Notes: generated by a model from the letters alone, not told the origin. A stretch of 64,000 bases of DNA from DATKPA01 sp051955985 (GCA_051955985.1 JBQCGD010000147.1:54917-118916), one strand, 5' to 3'. Shown: positions 33,355 through 41,896, counted from the first letter of the stretch. Made by a program: numbers and translations.

Positions 33355-34425
33355 ATGTTCTTTCGAAAGAAAAACAATTTCGCGGGGGGCGAGGGCGGCG
33401 AGCGGGAGCCGCGGTTCTACGAGGTTCCCTGGATACGGAGCTTGATCAGCCTCTGCGTGGTGCTGCTGGTGATTGCGGTGCTGATCGAGTCGTACCACGC
33501 GGTGAAGGCATACGGCGACCGGGTGGTGAAGCAGGAATTCACGGAGCAGCCGAACGCGGTTGGCGGGGAGAAAATCGCGCTCTCGGCGGAGCTGATGAAC
33601 AAGCCGAAGTGGCTGCACCCGGAGATTTTGGCCACGATTTTTGCGGAGACGCAGACGTTTGCCGCGCGCGATCAGGCGACGTACAACCGGCTGTTGAACC
33701 CGCTCGACAAGGATGTGCTCAAGGAAATTGCGGACAACTACACGGGGACAGATGCGAGCGGGGTGAACCACTGGACACTGCGGGACAACGCGTGGATCAA
33801 GAAGATCGACGAAGTGCGGCGCGTGGTGAGCAAGGATCGGAAATCGGAGACGATTGAGATTTATGCCCAATACCGGCAACCGGCGGCGTGGGTGCAGGTG
33901 GGTGACAAGTTTTACCTGATCGATGACGAGTTTGTGCGGCTGCCGGGGGAGTATTCGCCGGCGGATCGGAATGCGACGGCGGGGCTGATGGCGATTACGA
34001 ATGTGGATCTGCCGGACGGGGCAAAGAAGGTGCCGCAGCCGAGCGAGAGCTGGAATACGGAGGACCTGGCGGCGGGGATGAAGCTGGTTAATCTGTTGCA
34101 GAAGCAGCCGTTTGTGGGGCAGATCGCGTCGATCGACATGGCGAATTACAAGGGGCGGAAGGATTCGCAGAAGCCGTGGATCCTGTTGAACACGACGTTT
34201 GCGGCGGCGGATGGGAGCCCGCGCGTGGTGCGGTGGGGGCGGTCGATTGGGGATGAGAAGTTTTATGAGGTGTCTGCGGCGGCGAAGGTGCAGGCGCTGA
34301 ACGAGATTTTTCTGCGGTTTGCGCGGATTGATGCGAACCATGATTATGTGGATATTCGGACGGAGCAGGTGCTGCTGCCGAAGGATCCGGAGCCGCAGGC
34401 GGTGGAAGCTGCGGCGCAGCAGTAA
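33355..34425 (+). CDS. ftsQ: FtsQ/DivIB-like division protein
   Basis: 356 residues from ATG 33355. A short cytoplasmic basic N-terminus is followed by one membrane helix (about residues 27-46, SLISLCVVLLVIAVLIES) and a large periplasmic region. WIKKIDEVRRVV followed by EIYAQYRQPAAWVQVGDKFY, then LIDDEFVRL, resembles the POTRA/FtsQ core (the substrate-like pattern of hydrophobic, basic, pre-YLID motif). It is longer than E. coli FtsQ (276). The role is to join FtsL and recruit FtsW/FtsI. No ftsA or ftsZ follows, which is where they are found in most bacteria. Confidence 0.82.
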   Translation: MFFRKKNNFAGGEGGEREPRFYEVPWIRSLISLCVVLLVIAVLIESYHAVKAYGDRVVKQEFTEQPNAVGGEKIALSAELMNKPKWLHPEILATIFAETQTFAARDQATYNRLLNPLDKDVLKEIADNYTGTDASGVNHWTLRDNAWIKKIDEVRRVVSKDRKSETIEIYAQYRQPAAWVQVGDKFYLIDDEFVRLPGEYSPADRNATAGLMAITNVDLPDGAKKVPQPSESWNTEDLAAGMKLVNLLQKQPFVGQIASIDMANYKGRKDSQKPWILLNTTFAAADGSPRVVRWGRSIGDEKFYEVSAAAKVQALNEIFLRFARIDANHDYVDIRTEQVLLPKDPEPQAVEAAAQQ

Positions 34426-34450
34426 CTGGTAACTGGTAAATAGTAATTGG
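34424..34450. repeat. TAACTGGTAACTGGTAAATAG repeat
   Basis: GTAACTG/GTAAATA/GTAATTG units start in the ftsQ stop codon. The inverse, with AATTACC units, lies at 62320-62346. Confidence 0.6.
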
Positions 34451-34476
34451 GCGAGGTGCCATTACCGGACGTACTT

Positions 34477-34505
34477 TTGGCTCGCAACTCATCGCGTGGT
34501 ATGAT
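34477..34505 (+). promoter_or_regulatory. Predicted promoter for a leaderless small-protein/HNH operon
   Basis: TTGGCT (34477-34482), a 17-base spacer and TATGAT (34500-34505) preceded by TGG (extended -10). The ATG is at 34512, 6 bases after the -10, so the mRNA would start at the start codon. Confidence 0.65.
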
Positions 34506-34511
34506 TCTTCC

Positions 34512-34760
34512 ATGGTCAGCAGATCCAGCATTCTCGAACATGTCATTGAACCGGAAAAGGGGAATCTTTCCGCGGATCTTGCGAGATATCTGCTGACGCT
34601 GAATTTTCCGCGCTCTGATCAGGAACGGTATGAAGCACTCGCCGAGAAAGCGCAGTTGGGAGTGCTTACTCCCGAGGAAAAGTCAGATCTGGACGACTTT
34701 TTGAACGTCAACGATTTCCTCACAATCATTCAAGCAAAGGCCCGTGCCTCGCTCAGTTAG
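34512..34760 (+). CDS. Conserved small protein paired with an HNH nuclease
   Basis: 82 residues, acidic, mostly helical: PEKGNLSADLARYLLTLNFP, then RYEALAEKAQLGVLTPEEKSDLDDFL, ending in ARASLS and TAG. I recognise this as a small family repeatedly found directly before an HNH endonuclease in planctomycetes and related phyla (recollection, not searched). Function unknown; an inhibitor or partner of the nuclease is a reasonable guess from the pairing alone. No ribosome site, but a good promoter 6 bases upstream. Seventeen bases separate it from the nuclease gene. Confidence 0.75.
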   Translation: MVSRSSILEHVIEPEKGNLSADLARYLLTLNFPRSDQERYEALAEKAQLGVLTPEEKSDLDDFLNVNDFLTIIQAKARASLS

Positions 34761-34777
34761 CGGAGGCACTTATAGCG

Positions 34778-35176
34778 ATGGAGAAGGCCCTCATTCAACT
34801 GGTGAGAGACCGCGCGGGGAACCGGTGCGAATATTGCCTCGTGGGGCAGAGGCACTCAAAGCTTACATTTCCGATTGATCACATCATCGCGAGGCAACAC
34901 GGGGGCGAGACAAGTCCCGCGAATCTGGCGCTTTGCTGCGGCCGGTGCAACTACCGGAAAGGTCCAAACATTTCGGGGATCGATCCGCAAACGAAGCAGA
35001 TGTGTCGTTTGTTCAATCCGCGCATGGACAGTTGGGACGCACACTTTCGTTATGAAGGGGCGGTGCTGGTGGGCACCACCGACGTCGGAAGAACCACGGT
35101 TGTTGTTTTGGGGATGAACGAAGGTGTCCGGATCGCAGTTCGACAGACGCTGCTGGATGCCGACGGGATTTTCTGA
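34778..35176 (+). CDS. HNH endonuclease
   Basis: 132 residues. GNRCEYCLVGQRHSKL, FPIDHIIARQHGGETSPANL and ALCCGRCNYRKGPNISGID give an HNH core with the DH pair, the NLALCC asparagine and two CxxC zinc motifs (CEYC, CGRC). The C-terminal half (LFNPRMDSWDAHFRYEGAVL) is conserved in this family. It would cut or nick DNA; specificity and biological role are unknown. It follows the small protein and probably shares its transcript. Confidence 0.85.
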   Translation: MEKALIQLVRDRAGNRCEYCLVGQRHSKLTFPIDHIIARQHGGETSPANLALCCGRCNYRKGPNISGIDPQTKQMCRLFNPRMDSWDAHFRYEGAVLVGTTDVGRTTVVVLGMNEGVRIAVRQTLLDADGIF

Positions 35177-35205
35177 AGAAATCGCTGTTTGAAGAGAAAC
35201 CGGAG

Positions 35206-36153
35206 TCAGCCCACGCCGGCGACGCTTCCGGCGACTTCATCCTTGGGGCGGGTTTTCCAGCGGCGGTGGATCCAGAGATATTGGGTGGGGTCGGCGCGGA
35301 CGAAGTCTTCGATGGCTTTGGTGTAGCGTGCGGTGATGTAGTGGAGTTCGTCCTTGTATTGGTCGCGGGAGAAGTTCTGCCAGTCTTCGGGGTGGATGAT
35401 GTCTTGGGTGCCGATGTCGAATTCGAATTTGTCGCCGCGGCGTCTGGCGTAGCCGACGACGATGGGGACGTTGTGCTGGATGGCGAGCAGGCCGATGGAT
35501 TTGTAGGTGGAGGCCTGGCGGCCGAAGAAGGGGACGAACATGCCCTTTGGGCCGGCGTTCTGGTCGGCGATAAAGCCGAGGACGCCCTTGTTCTGAAGGA
35601 CGTCGAGGGCGGTGGTGGTGACGCCGCGCTTGGAGAGGATGATCTGGCCTTTTTTTTCGCGGACGCCGAGGAGCCAGGAGTCGATGTAGGGGTTGTCGAT
35701 GGGGCGGGCGATGGAGAAGGTTTCGAAGCCGAGGGTGGCGAGGGTGTAGCCGAGGATTTCCCAGTTGCCGTAATGGCCGGTGAGCATGATGGCGCCGCGT
35801 CCGCGGAGGAGGATTTTGAGGGACTCGTCGAGGCCATTGAGGTGGACGTAGCGGTGCCAGCTTTCGGCGTTGATGAGGCGTGTGGTGAAGAGGACATCCA
35901 TGACGAGCTCGATGAAGTGCTGCATGGAGCGTTCGGCGATGTAGTTGAGTTCCTTTTCGGATTTTTCGGGGAAGCTGGCGCGGAGGTTTTCGAGGGCGCG
36001 CTTGCGGTGCTTTTTGTCGATTTTGTAGAGGAGGCCGCCGACCATGCGGGCGGTTTTGAGATTGGCGTTGACGGGGAAGAGGCCGAGGAGCATGGCGGTG
36101 GTGCGGGCGCCGATGTATTGGGAGAGGTTGACGAGTTCGCTGGATTGGGCCAT
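35206..36153 (-). CDS. LpxL/HtrB-like lipid A (lysophospholipid) acyltransferase
   Basis: 315 residues. The catalytic HX4E motif is HYGNWE in MLTGHYGNWEILGYTLATLG; RPIDNPYIDSWL, SKRGVTTTALDVLQNKG and GFIADQNAGPKGMFVPFFGR match the LpxL/LpxM acyltransferase family. Such enzymes add secondary acyl chains to lipid A at the inner membrane, supporting an LPS-bearing outer membrane. It is convergent with the HNH gene. On its own strand TAAAAT lies 6 bases before the ATG, with no ribosome site. Confidence 0.87.
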   Translation of the reverse strand: MAQSSELVNLSQYIGARTTAMLLGLFPVNANLKTARMVGGLLYKIDKKHRKRALENLRASFPEKSEKELNYIAERSMQHFIELVMDVLFTTRLINAESWHRYVHLNGLDESLKILLRGRGAIMLTGHYGNWEILGYTLATLGFETFSIARPIDNPYIDSWLLGVREKKGQIILSKRGVTTTALDVLQNKGVLGFIADQNAGPKGMFVPFFGRQASTYKSIGLLAIQHNVPIVVGYARRRGDKFEFDIGTQDIIHPEDWQNFSRDQYKDELHYITARYTKAIEDFVRADPTQYLWIHRRWKTRPKDEVAGSVAGVG

Positions 36154-36159
36154 GGGTGG

Positions 36160-36165
36160 ATTTTA
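36160..36165 (-). promoter_or_regulatory. Possible -10 box 6 bases before the acyltransferase ATG
   Basis: TAAAAT on the minus strand ends 6 bases before the start codon at 36153. No good -35 is seen, so confidence is low. Confidence 0.35.
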
Positions 36166-36230
36166 GCCGGAATCGGGGCGAGCGTCTCAGGAGAGCAGCG
36201 GGATTGTCACTGGTGGGCGGGGTTGGATTG

Positions 36231-36260
36231 AAACCACGGAGAGCACGGAGGGCACGGAGA
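36231..36260. repeat. ACCACGGAGAGCACGGAGG repeat
   Basis: Three 9-base CACGGAG units in the gap between the acyltransferase and a membrane protein gene; same family as 1058-1118 and 62221-62267. Confidence 0.7.
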
Positions 36261-36274
36261 TCGAAGGAGTTGGT

Positions 36275-37510
36275 TCAGGGGGCGTAGCTGCCGAACGCGG
36301 CGCTGAGGAGGCCTTCGAGGAAGAGGTGGATTCCGAGGAAAATAAGCGAAAACAAGATCATGAAGCGGGTTTGCCGGGCGGAGGAGGCCATATCGGGAAG
36401 TTGCGGGGCGCGGGCGAGGCGGATGCGCAGGACGACGATGGTGCCGAGGTTCCAGAGGGCGATGCGGGCGTAGGGTTTCCAGCGGCGTGCGAGGAGGAGG
36501 CCGGTGAGTCCGCCGGAGAGGTAGGAGCAGAGGATAGTCCAAAGGACGCACGCGGCGATCAGCGCGGGGGGCCAAGAGAGGATCGCGGTCAAGGCGTTGG
36601 TGGTGTGAAGCCAGGCGTCGTGTGCAGGGACGAGGGCTACCTGCTCGCCTTCGTGGGGGCCAAGGACGCGCGTGTAGGCGGGCTGTTCTCCGTAGAAGCC
36701 GCCGCGAAATGGAGTGGCACGCATTCCTTCCGGCGCGGGTTGGGCGAGTTTCCAGAACCCGGAGATCACCACGTTGTCCGGATAGACGCCGTATTCCATC
36801 ATTTGAACTTCGCGGGCGGGGATAATGGGCTGTGCGGCGGGGAAACTGAGCGTCCAGATGGTCCATCCGCCCTTCAGGTTTGTTTCGGGCTCCGCCTTGT
36901 TCCGCCAAGTTTCGTAGGCTTCGCGCGAAGCGATCGTGAAACAGGCGAAACAATGGGCGGTGTCGGCAAATCGCGCGAGGCGGGCGAGTTGTTCGTCGGA
37001 AAGTTGAACGTTTTGGTCCGCGACGGTTTGGCGAAGGGCAGCGGCATTCGCAACCTTCAGGATTCGGCAGCGGATTCCGTGGAGCACGGTTTCCTTCGGG
37101 GTCGATGCCGGCGTGAGAGGGGCGCTCCAGCCAAGGCTCGGCGTGAACAGGCCGTAGAGCAATGGATAGAGCTGCGTTGCGAGCGCGGCATTACCGATGC
37201 GGACCAGCTTTCCGTGCAGAGCGACGGGAGGGGCCCAACCGGAGCTTGCTCCGGGCATGGTTGTTTGTCCGATCTCGACGTCGGATGGATTGCACGGGAG
37301 CGCGAGGATCCAGCCGGCGCCAGGGGCATCGGAAAGAAGAGGCGTTATGGAGATTTTCTCCTGGCCGTCTTTCCAATCGAGAGAGCCGCACCATTGGTTT
37401 TCGTTCGGGCCCCAGCCGCTGAAGATGTCGTAGCCATCGGGTGGCCGGGCCTGAAGTGAGTTCGCGACGTACAGCAAAGCGACGAGGGCGCAGAGCCAGG
37501 TGTGGCGCAT
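36275..37510 (-). CDS. Exported membrane protein of unknown function
   Basis: 411 residues from ATG 37510, with GGGAGGAG upstream on the minus strand. Signal peptide at residues 1-22 (TWLCALVALLYVANSLQA). A soluble exported domain of about 290 residues has several Trp/Pro-rich strands (WGPNENQWCGSLDWKDGQEK, GWILALPCNPSDVEIG). The C-terminal third has three or four membrane helices (LPALIAACVLWTILCSYL-like, GLLLARRW, FMILFSLIFLGIHLFLEGLL). I do not recognise the family. Base composition is less strand-skewed than neighbours. Confidence 0.6.
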   Translation of the reverse strand: MRHTWLCALVALLYVANSLQARPPDGYDIFSGWGPNENQWCGSLDWKDGQEKISITPLLSDAPGAGWILALPCNPSDVEIGQTTMPGASSGWAPPVALHGKLVRIGNAALATQLYPLLYGLFTPSLGWSAPLTPASTPKETVLHGIRCRILKVANAAALRQTVADQNVQLSDEQLARLARFADTAHCFACFTIASREAYETWRNKAEPETNLKGGWTIWTLSFPAAQPIIPAREVQMMEYGVYPDNVVISGFWKLAQPAPEGMRATPFRGGFYGEQPAYTRVLGPHEGEQVALVPAHDAWLHTTNALTAILSWPPALIAACVLWTILCSYLSGGLTGLLLARRWKPYARIALWNLGTIVVLRIRLARAPQLPDMASSARQTRFMILFSLIFLGIHLFLEGLLSAAFGSYAP

Positions 37511-37577
37511 GGGCTTCTCCTCCCGCTCTCTATACGAGCAGAAGGAGAAGAAGGTTCGCAACAGAAAACGCGTGGCG

Positions 37578-38183
37578 TTACACCCACCAGTGCGAGTGGA
37601 AGACGAGGTTGAAGACCGTGCCGTAGGTGAGGTACATCAGCCAGAGGCCGGTGATGAATTGCCAGAAGCCGATGAGTTGGTGGCCGGCGAAGATGCCGAA
37701 GCGGGTGGGGGCTTCGGTGAGGTAGATGAGGGAGAGGCCGGCGAAGAGGATGACGAGTGGCCAGGCGCGGGCTTCGGCGAAGACGGCGAGGCCGAGGATG
37801 GAGATGATGAGGAAGGCGAGGGCCATCCAGGCGTCGGGGAGGGGATCGGCGCCGATGAAGCGGCGGTATCCCATGACGAACCAGTGGACGCCGTAGGCGG
37901 TGAAGGCGAGGGCGGCCATGTAGAGGCCGGCGTCGTTGCGGAAGACGGGGAACCAGGTGAGGCCGATGAGGAGGATGATGCCGGTGAGGAACTGCATGAA
38001 TCCGGGCATCCAGATGCCCCAGAGGCCCATGGATTTTTCGATCTCGGGGGAGGTCCTGGGGAACTTGAAGAGGGCCTGTCCGCCCCAGACGAAGTAGCCG
38101 GTGCCAAGGCCGAAGAAGCCGATGGCGACGGGCGCGAAGGCGGACGGCAGAGGGGAGACCACCTGTTGAGCGAGAGCAAGCAT
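37578..38183 (-). CDS. Six-helix membrane protein, possibly acetate-uptake (GPR1/FUN34/YaaH) family
   Basis: 201 residues from ATG 38183 with GGAGG upstream. Six hydrophobic segments; FAPVAIGFFGLGTGYFVW near the start, LWGIWMPGFMQFLTGIILLI in the middle and AALAFTAYGVHWFVMGYRRF resemble the AceTr family layout (the NPAPLG-like first helix and the aromatic-rich FTSYG segment). The match is by pattern only; the canonical NPAPLG is absent. If right it would move acetate or succinate with protons. Confidence 0.45.
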   Translation of the reverse strand: MLALAQQVVSPLPSAFAPVAIGFFGLGTGYFVWGGQALFKFPRTSPEIEKSMGLWGIWMPGFMQFLTGIILLIGLTWFPVFRNDAGLYMAALAFTAYGVHWFVMGYRRFIGADPLPDAWMALAFLIISILGLAVFAEARAWPLVILFAGLSLIYLTEAPTRFGIFAGHQLIGFWQFITGLWLMYLTYGTVFNLVFHSHWWV

Positions 38184-38434
38184 TGGAAAACCTCCGTTTG
38201 GTTGAAAAGCGAAGCGCATTTTGCGTGCTAAGCTCCAGCATGGGAGGTTTACACGCAGATATGAGGATTTCGCGGGAGCTGATGCGGAGGCAGAACGCAC
38301 GACGGCGTTTGATGGTGGGCGGTCAACGCACAGTGCAGTGGCAAACGCCGTGGCGCACGCTTCAGTTCTGCGGTGGTTGCGCAGCGCCCACGCGAGCCGG
38401 ATTCCGTGTAGAATCCCTTCTTCCAGGAGAAGCC

Positions 38435-39229
38435 ATGCAGACGGCGTTGACCATTGCGGGTTCGGATTCGATCGGCGGGGCGGGGATCCAGGCGGATCTG
38501 AAGACGTTCACCGTGCTGGGTGTTTACGGGATGTCGGTGATCACGGCGGTGACGGCGCAGAACACGTCGGGGGTGTCGGGGGTGGAGCTGATTCCGGCGG
38601 AGATGATCGCGAAGCAGATCGATGCGGTGGCGACGGATTTCCCGGTGCATGCGTTCAAGACGGGGATGCTGGCGAACGCGGAGATCATCGACACGGTGGC
38701 GGAGGGGATTCGCAAGCATTCGCTGGAGAATTATGTGTGCGATCCGGTGGTCTTTTCGAAGACGGGTGCGGAGCTGCTGGATGCGTCGGCGATCCACACG
38801 CTGCGGAAGGAGCTGCTGCCGCTGGCGACGGTGGTGACGCCGAACCGGGCGGAGGCGGCGATGCTGGCGAACATGGATATTGGGGACGTGGTGAACGTGG
38901 CGGGGGCAGAGCGCGCGGCGGAGAAGATCATGAAGACCGGCGTGCGGTCGGTGGTGGTGAAGGGGATCAACCTGGGCGACCGCGTCGTCGATGTTTTTTA
39001 CGATGGGGACCGGTTCAGGGAGTTCCCGGCAAAGCGGCTCAAGACGAACAACACGCACGGGTCGGGGTGCCTTTTTTCGGCGGCGATCACGGCGATGCTG
39101 GCGCAGGAGACGGAGTTGCTCACGGCGATTGATCACGCGCGGTCGTTTGTGTCGCAGGCGATCGAGCATCATGTGAAGCTTGGGAACGGGGTGCGGCCGG
39201 TGAATGCGCTGGCGTTGATTCCGCATTGA
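38435..39229 (+). CDS. thiD: Hydroxymethylpyrimidine/phosphomethylpyrimidine kinase
   Basis: 264 residues from ATG 38435 with AGGAGA 5 bases upstream. The ribokinase-like fold is clear: ALTIAGSDSIGGAGIQADLK, VITAVTAQNTSGVSGV, AFKTGMLANAEIID, VCDPVVFSKTGAELL, VVTPNRAEAAML and NNTHGSGCLFSAAITAMLA with the anion-hole GSGC. ThiD phosphorylates HMP and HMP-P in thiamine synthesis. No other thi gene is nearby. TAGAAT at 38409-38414 may be its -10. Confidence 0.93.
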   Translation: MQTALTIAGSDSIGGAGIQADLKTFTVLGVYGMSVITAVTAQNTSGVSGVELIPAEMIAKQIDAVATDFPVHAFKTGMLANAEIIDTVAEGIRKHSLENYVCDPVVFSKTGAELLDASAIHTLRKELLPLATVVTPNRAEAAMLANMDIGDVVNVAGAERAAEKIMKTGVRSVVVKGINLGDRVVDVFYDGDRFREFPAKRLKTNNTHGSGCLFSAAITAMLAQETELLTAIDHARSFVSQAIEHHVKLGNGVRPVNALALIPH

Positions 39230-39267
39230 TGGAGAAGCGGGAATCGAGAAAAAGAGGGGGCACGGAT

Positions 39268-39276
39268 TGGTATACT
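39268..39276 (+). promoter_or_regulatory. Extended -10 box for aat (leaderless)
   Basis: TGGTATACT, an extended -10, ends 7 bases before the ATG at 39284. No -35 and no ribosome site are visible. Confidence 0.5.
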
Positions 39277-39283
39277 GCGAAGC

Positions 39284-40105
39284 ATGAGCGGACGGGATAT
39301 CAACAGTGCGGCGGAGATTCTGGCGCGGTATGCGGGGGGGTGGTTTCCGCTGTATGACCTGGCGGAGCGATTTTACTGGGAGCGGCTTTCGATCCGCGCG
39401 GTGCTGCCGGTGACGTCCGAGATGGCGGCGCATGCGAAGCGGATGGCGAAGCGGGAGGGGAAGCGTTTTGAGATCCGGTACACGACGGCGGTGGAGGCGG
39501 TGATCCTGGCGCTGCGGGATGAAAGCGTGAAGCCGCGGAGCTGGGTGCGGGCGGAGGTGGTGTCGATTTACCGCACGCTGCACCGGGCGGGGTTGCTGCA
39601 GACGATTGAGGCGTGGGACCGGGAGCGCGGGGTGATTGTCGGGGGTTTGGTGGGGATTGTGCTGCCGGGGGTGTTTGTGGCGGAGACGATGTTCGGGCTG
39701 GTGCCGGACGCATCGAAGGCGTGTTTGTGCCGGCTGGTGGAGGATGCATTTGCCGGCGGCGTGCGGATGATTGATGTGCAGACGCCGCACCACCTGGACG
39801 AAAACGGGTTGCCGCGGGCAAGGAACGGCAAGACGGCGCATCCGTGCGTGCGGCTGGGGGAGGAGGTGATCACGCACGCGCGGTTCATGCGGTGGATGGG
39901 GGCGGCGATCCATTCGGCGTTTCCGGGGACGCTGACGGAGTGGCTGGAGATCGCGACGGGGATTGCGCGGGTGCGCGGGGGCGCGGCCGTGGAGATGGCG
40001 ATTGGCGGGCTGGATCGGGGACAGGTGCGCGTGGCGTGGCAGATGATGCGGCACAATTTTTCGGCGGAGGTGGAGGCGGAGGTGGAGGGGTGGTTGCGCG
40101 TCTGA
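39284..40105 (+). CDS. aat: Leucyl/phenylalanyl-tRNA--protein transferase-like
   Basis: 273 residues. TAVEAVILALRDE, SWVRAEVVSIYRTLHRAGLL, EAWDRERGVIVGGLVGIVLP, GVFVAETMFGLVPDASKACL and RLVEDAFAGGVRMIDVQTPH follow the L,F-transferase core in order (the VGG-Y/V-G, F-ES/ET-MF, ASK and DVQ motifs). Aat adds Leu or Phe to N-terminal Arg/Lys of proteins, marking them for ClpS/ClpAP. ETMF replaces the common ESMF. It is longer at both ends than E. coli Aat (234). Probably leaderless; ends one base before the convergent HAF gene. Confidence 0.85.
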   Translation: MSGRDINSAAEILARYAGGWFPLYDLAERFYWERLSIRAVLPVTSEMAAHAKRMAKREGKRFEIRYTTAVEAVILALRDESVKPRSWVRAEVVSIYRTLHRAGLLQTIEAWDRERGVIVGGLVGIVLPGVFVAETMFGLVPDASKACLCRLVEDAFAGGVRMIDVQTPHHLDENGLPRARNGKTAHPCVRLGEEVITHARFMRWMGAAIHSAFPGTLTEWLEIATGIARVRGGAAVEMAIGGLDRGQVRVAWQMMRHNFSAEVEAEVEGWLRV

Positions 40106-41767
40106 TTAAACGGACGTCGCGGTGGGGATGTGCATGCGCTGGGCGCGCGGAATGCGTCGCCGGGTCATCAGCATCGCGCCCATGCCGAGGAGGGCCAGCG
40201 AGGCCGGCTCGGGTGCGGCCGCTGCGGCGCCGAGCGCGAAGGGCGAGAAGCTGTCGGTGTAAAACGAAATGGTGTGGCTGGCGGTATCCACCATTTCATT
40301 GGCGGGGAGCACCCATGCGCCGCCAACATAATGATAAATCCGCAGGGTGGATTCATCCGTGGCGGGGTTGAGGAGGTTTGGATCGTAGGCAAAGGTCACG
40401 AGCACGTTGTCGTTTAGCGCACCGGAAAAGTGAACGTTCCAGTTTTGGAGCATGCTGCCGCCGGCGGTGGTGTCGAAGTTGATGCCGGGGTACATCAGCG
40501 AGAATTCGGCCGGGTTGTCGAGCGAATAGTCGGCGGAGAACGTGCCGCTGGAGATGTTGAAGACAGCAGTGACGCCGCCGACGGTGGCGGCTCCGCCGTT
40601 GAGCGAAACGACGACGGGATCTCCATTGGGGTTGGAGGACACCTCCGCGCTTCGGGAGCTGATGGGGCTGAGGACAAAGGTGTGGGTGAGGGCGCCGCTG
40701 GTTGCCGTCACAGCGATTTGCCCGTTGTTATTGATCGCCTGGCCGGAGGTGAGGGTCCAGCCGGTAGGAAGGCCGGGGAGGGTGTTGAGGTCCGTCATGG
40801 TCTGGGAGGTTGGGTCGTAGAGGTAAGCGTGGTTGGCGGCGCCATCCTAGGAGGCACCGACGATCATGCCGCTTTCGTTGGCGCCGTAGGCGGCGGTGGA
40901 GAGCCCTCCAATGGTGTTTGCGAGGAGGGAAACGGACTTGGAGGTGGTGTTGAAGAGGAAGACGTGGTAGGCGCTTTGCGGATCGCTGAAACTGGAGCCG
41001 GTCAGCGCATTGCCGATCAATTCGTAATCATTCATTGCGGAGGGGGAATTGGTCAGGGTGACATCGCCGAGGGTTGAATTCACGAGTGCGCCGACGTCGG
41101 TCATGTTCGCGCCATCGTAGAAGAACGTGCGTTGGGCCATGTCGCCGATGTGCTGAACGGAAACCCCCGCGACATGTCCGTAGTAGTCAATGAAACGTGC
41201 GGCGCTGACGGCATCGGCGCCGAGGGTGCCGATGTCGGTCATGGCCTGGGTCGATGGATCGTAAATGAAGGCATGTTCCTGGGCGCCGGTGCCGACGTAA
41301 GAGGAGCCGACGACGAGCCCGCCGGCATTGATGCCGCTGGCCTGGCTGAACCCGCCGAGGTAGGTACCGCCGAGGGTGCCGAGGAGCGTTGCCGTGCCCG
41401 AATTGGAATCGTAGATGAAGCCCCTGGGGGAACTGGTTGGTCCGTCGCTGACGAATCCGACGACCGTACCGGAAGGGTTGATCGCAGTGGCCTGGCTGTA
41501 ATTGCCGTCGCCGATCGCCGCCTCGAGCGAAGTCAGCTGGCCGAATCGATGGATGACGGCGTGAGTTTGCCCGTCGCTGTAGGTGCTGTAGCCGACGACT
41601 TCGGCGCTGTCGTTGATTGCCGCGGCGACGGTGGTGTCACCGCCGAGCGAGTAGAGATCGGCGACATTGTAGATTTCGGCCTTAGCCCAGGCTGCGGCGG
41701 CATGGAGCGTCGCTGCAGCAATCAAGGCGCGCATGGCCACGGTCCGGGCGCAGGGGGCGGACTTCAT
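40106..41767 (-). CDS. HAF-repeat PEP-CTERM protein interrupted by one in-frame TAG
   Basis: 554 codons from ATG 41767. The frame is continuous except for TAG at 40849-40847 (codon 307). Signal peptide about residues 1-28. HAF-type repeats pair INDSAEVVGYS/INPSGTVVGF/INAGGLVVGSS with HAFIYDPSTQAMTDIGTL. The TAG falls inside one such unit: GMIVGAS-TAG-DGAANHAYLYDPTSQ. After it come a beta-sandwich-like region and a PEP-CTERM tail (APEPASLALLGMGAMLM, then RRR). Probably an exported surface protein anchored or sorted by exosortase. Aligning repeats, the interrupted residue falls where another unit has Tyr (VVGSSYVGTG). Confidence 0.8.
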
Positions 41768-41896
41768 TGGCTACTCCTGAGGATGGCCGAGGAGGGTTCC
41801 CACTAGATGTAAACATATAGCGATTTCGCGAAGAGGCCAATGATCTTTGAAAAATTTTATTTTTAATTTGATGGGCTGAGTCAAATCCGAACCCAT
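41768..41896. other. A/T-rich gap upstream of the HAF gene
   Basis: 129 bases; 41840-41875 is very A/T-rich for this genome (AAAAATTTTATTTTTAATTT) and probably holds the HAF gene promoter. Confidence 0.4.

Noticed and set aside
34778..35176. Homing endonuclease or mobile intron
   Set aside because: The HNH gene is a free-standing two-gene unit; no intron or intein boundaries and ftsQ is intact.
19296..40849. Genome-wide reassignment of TAG to an amino acid
   Set aside because: rsmH, the 34512 small protein and sco end in TAG at normal protein ends, so TAG still acts as stop; only occasional read-through, mutation or sequence error remain.
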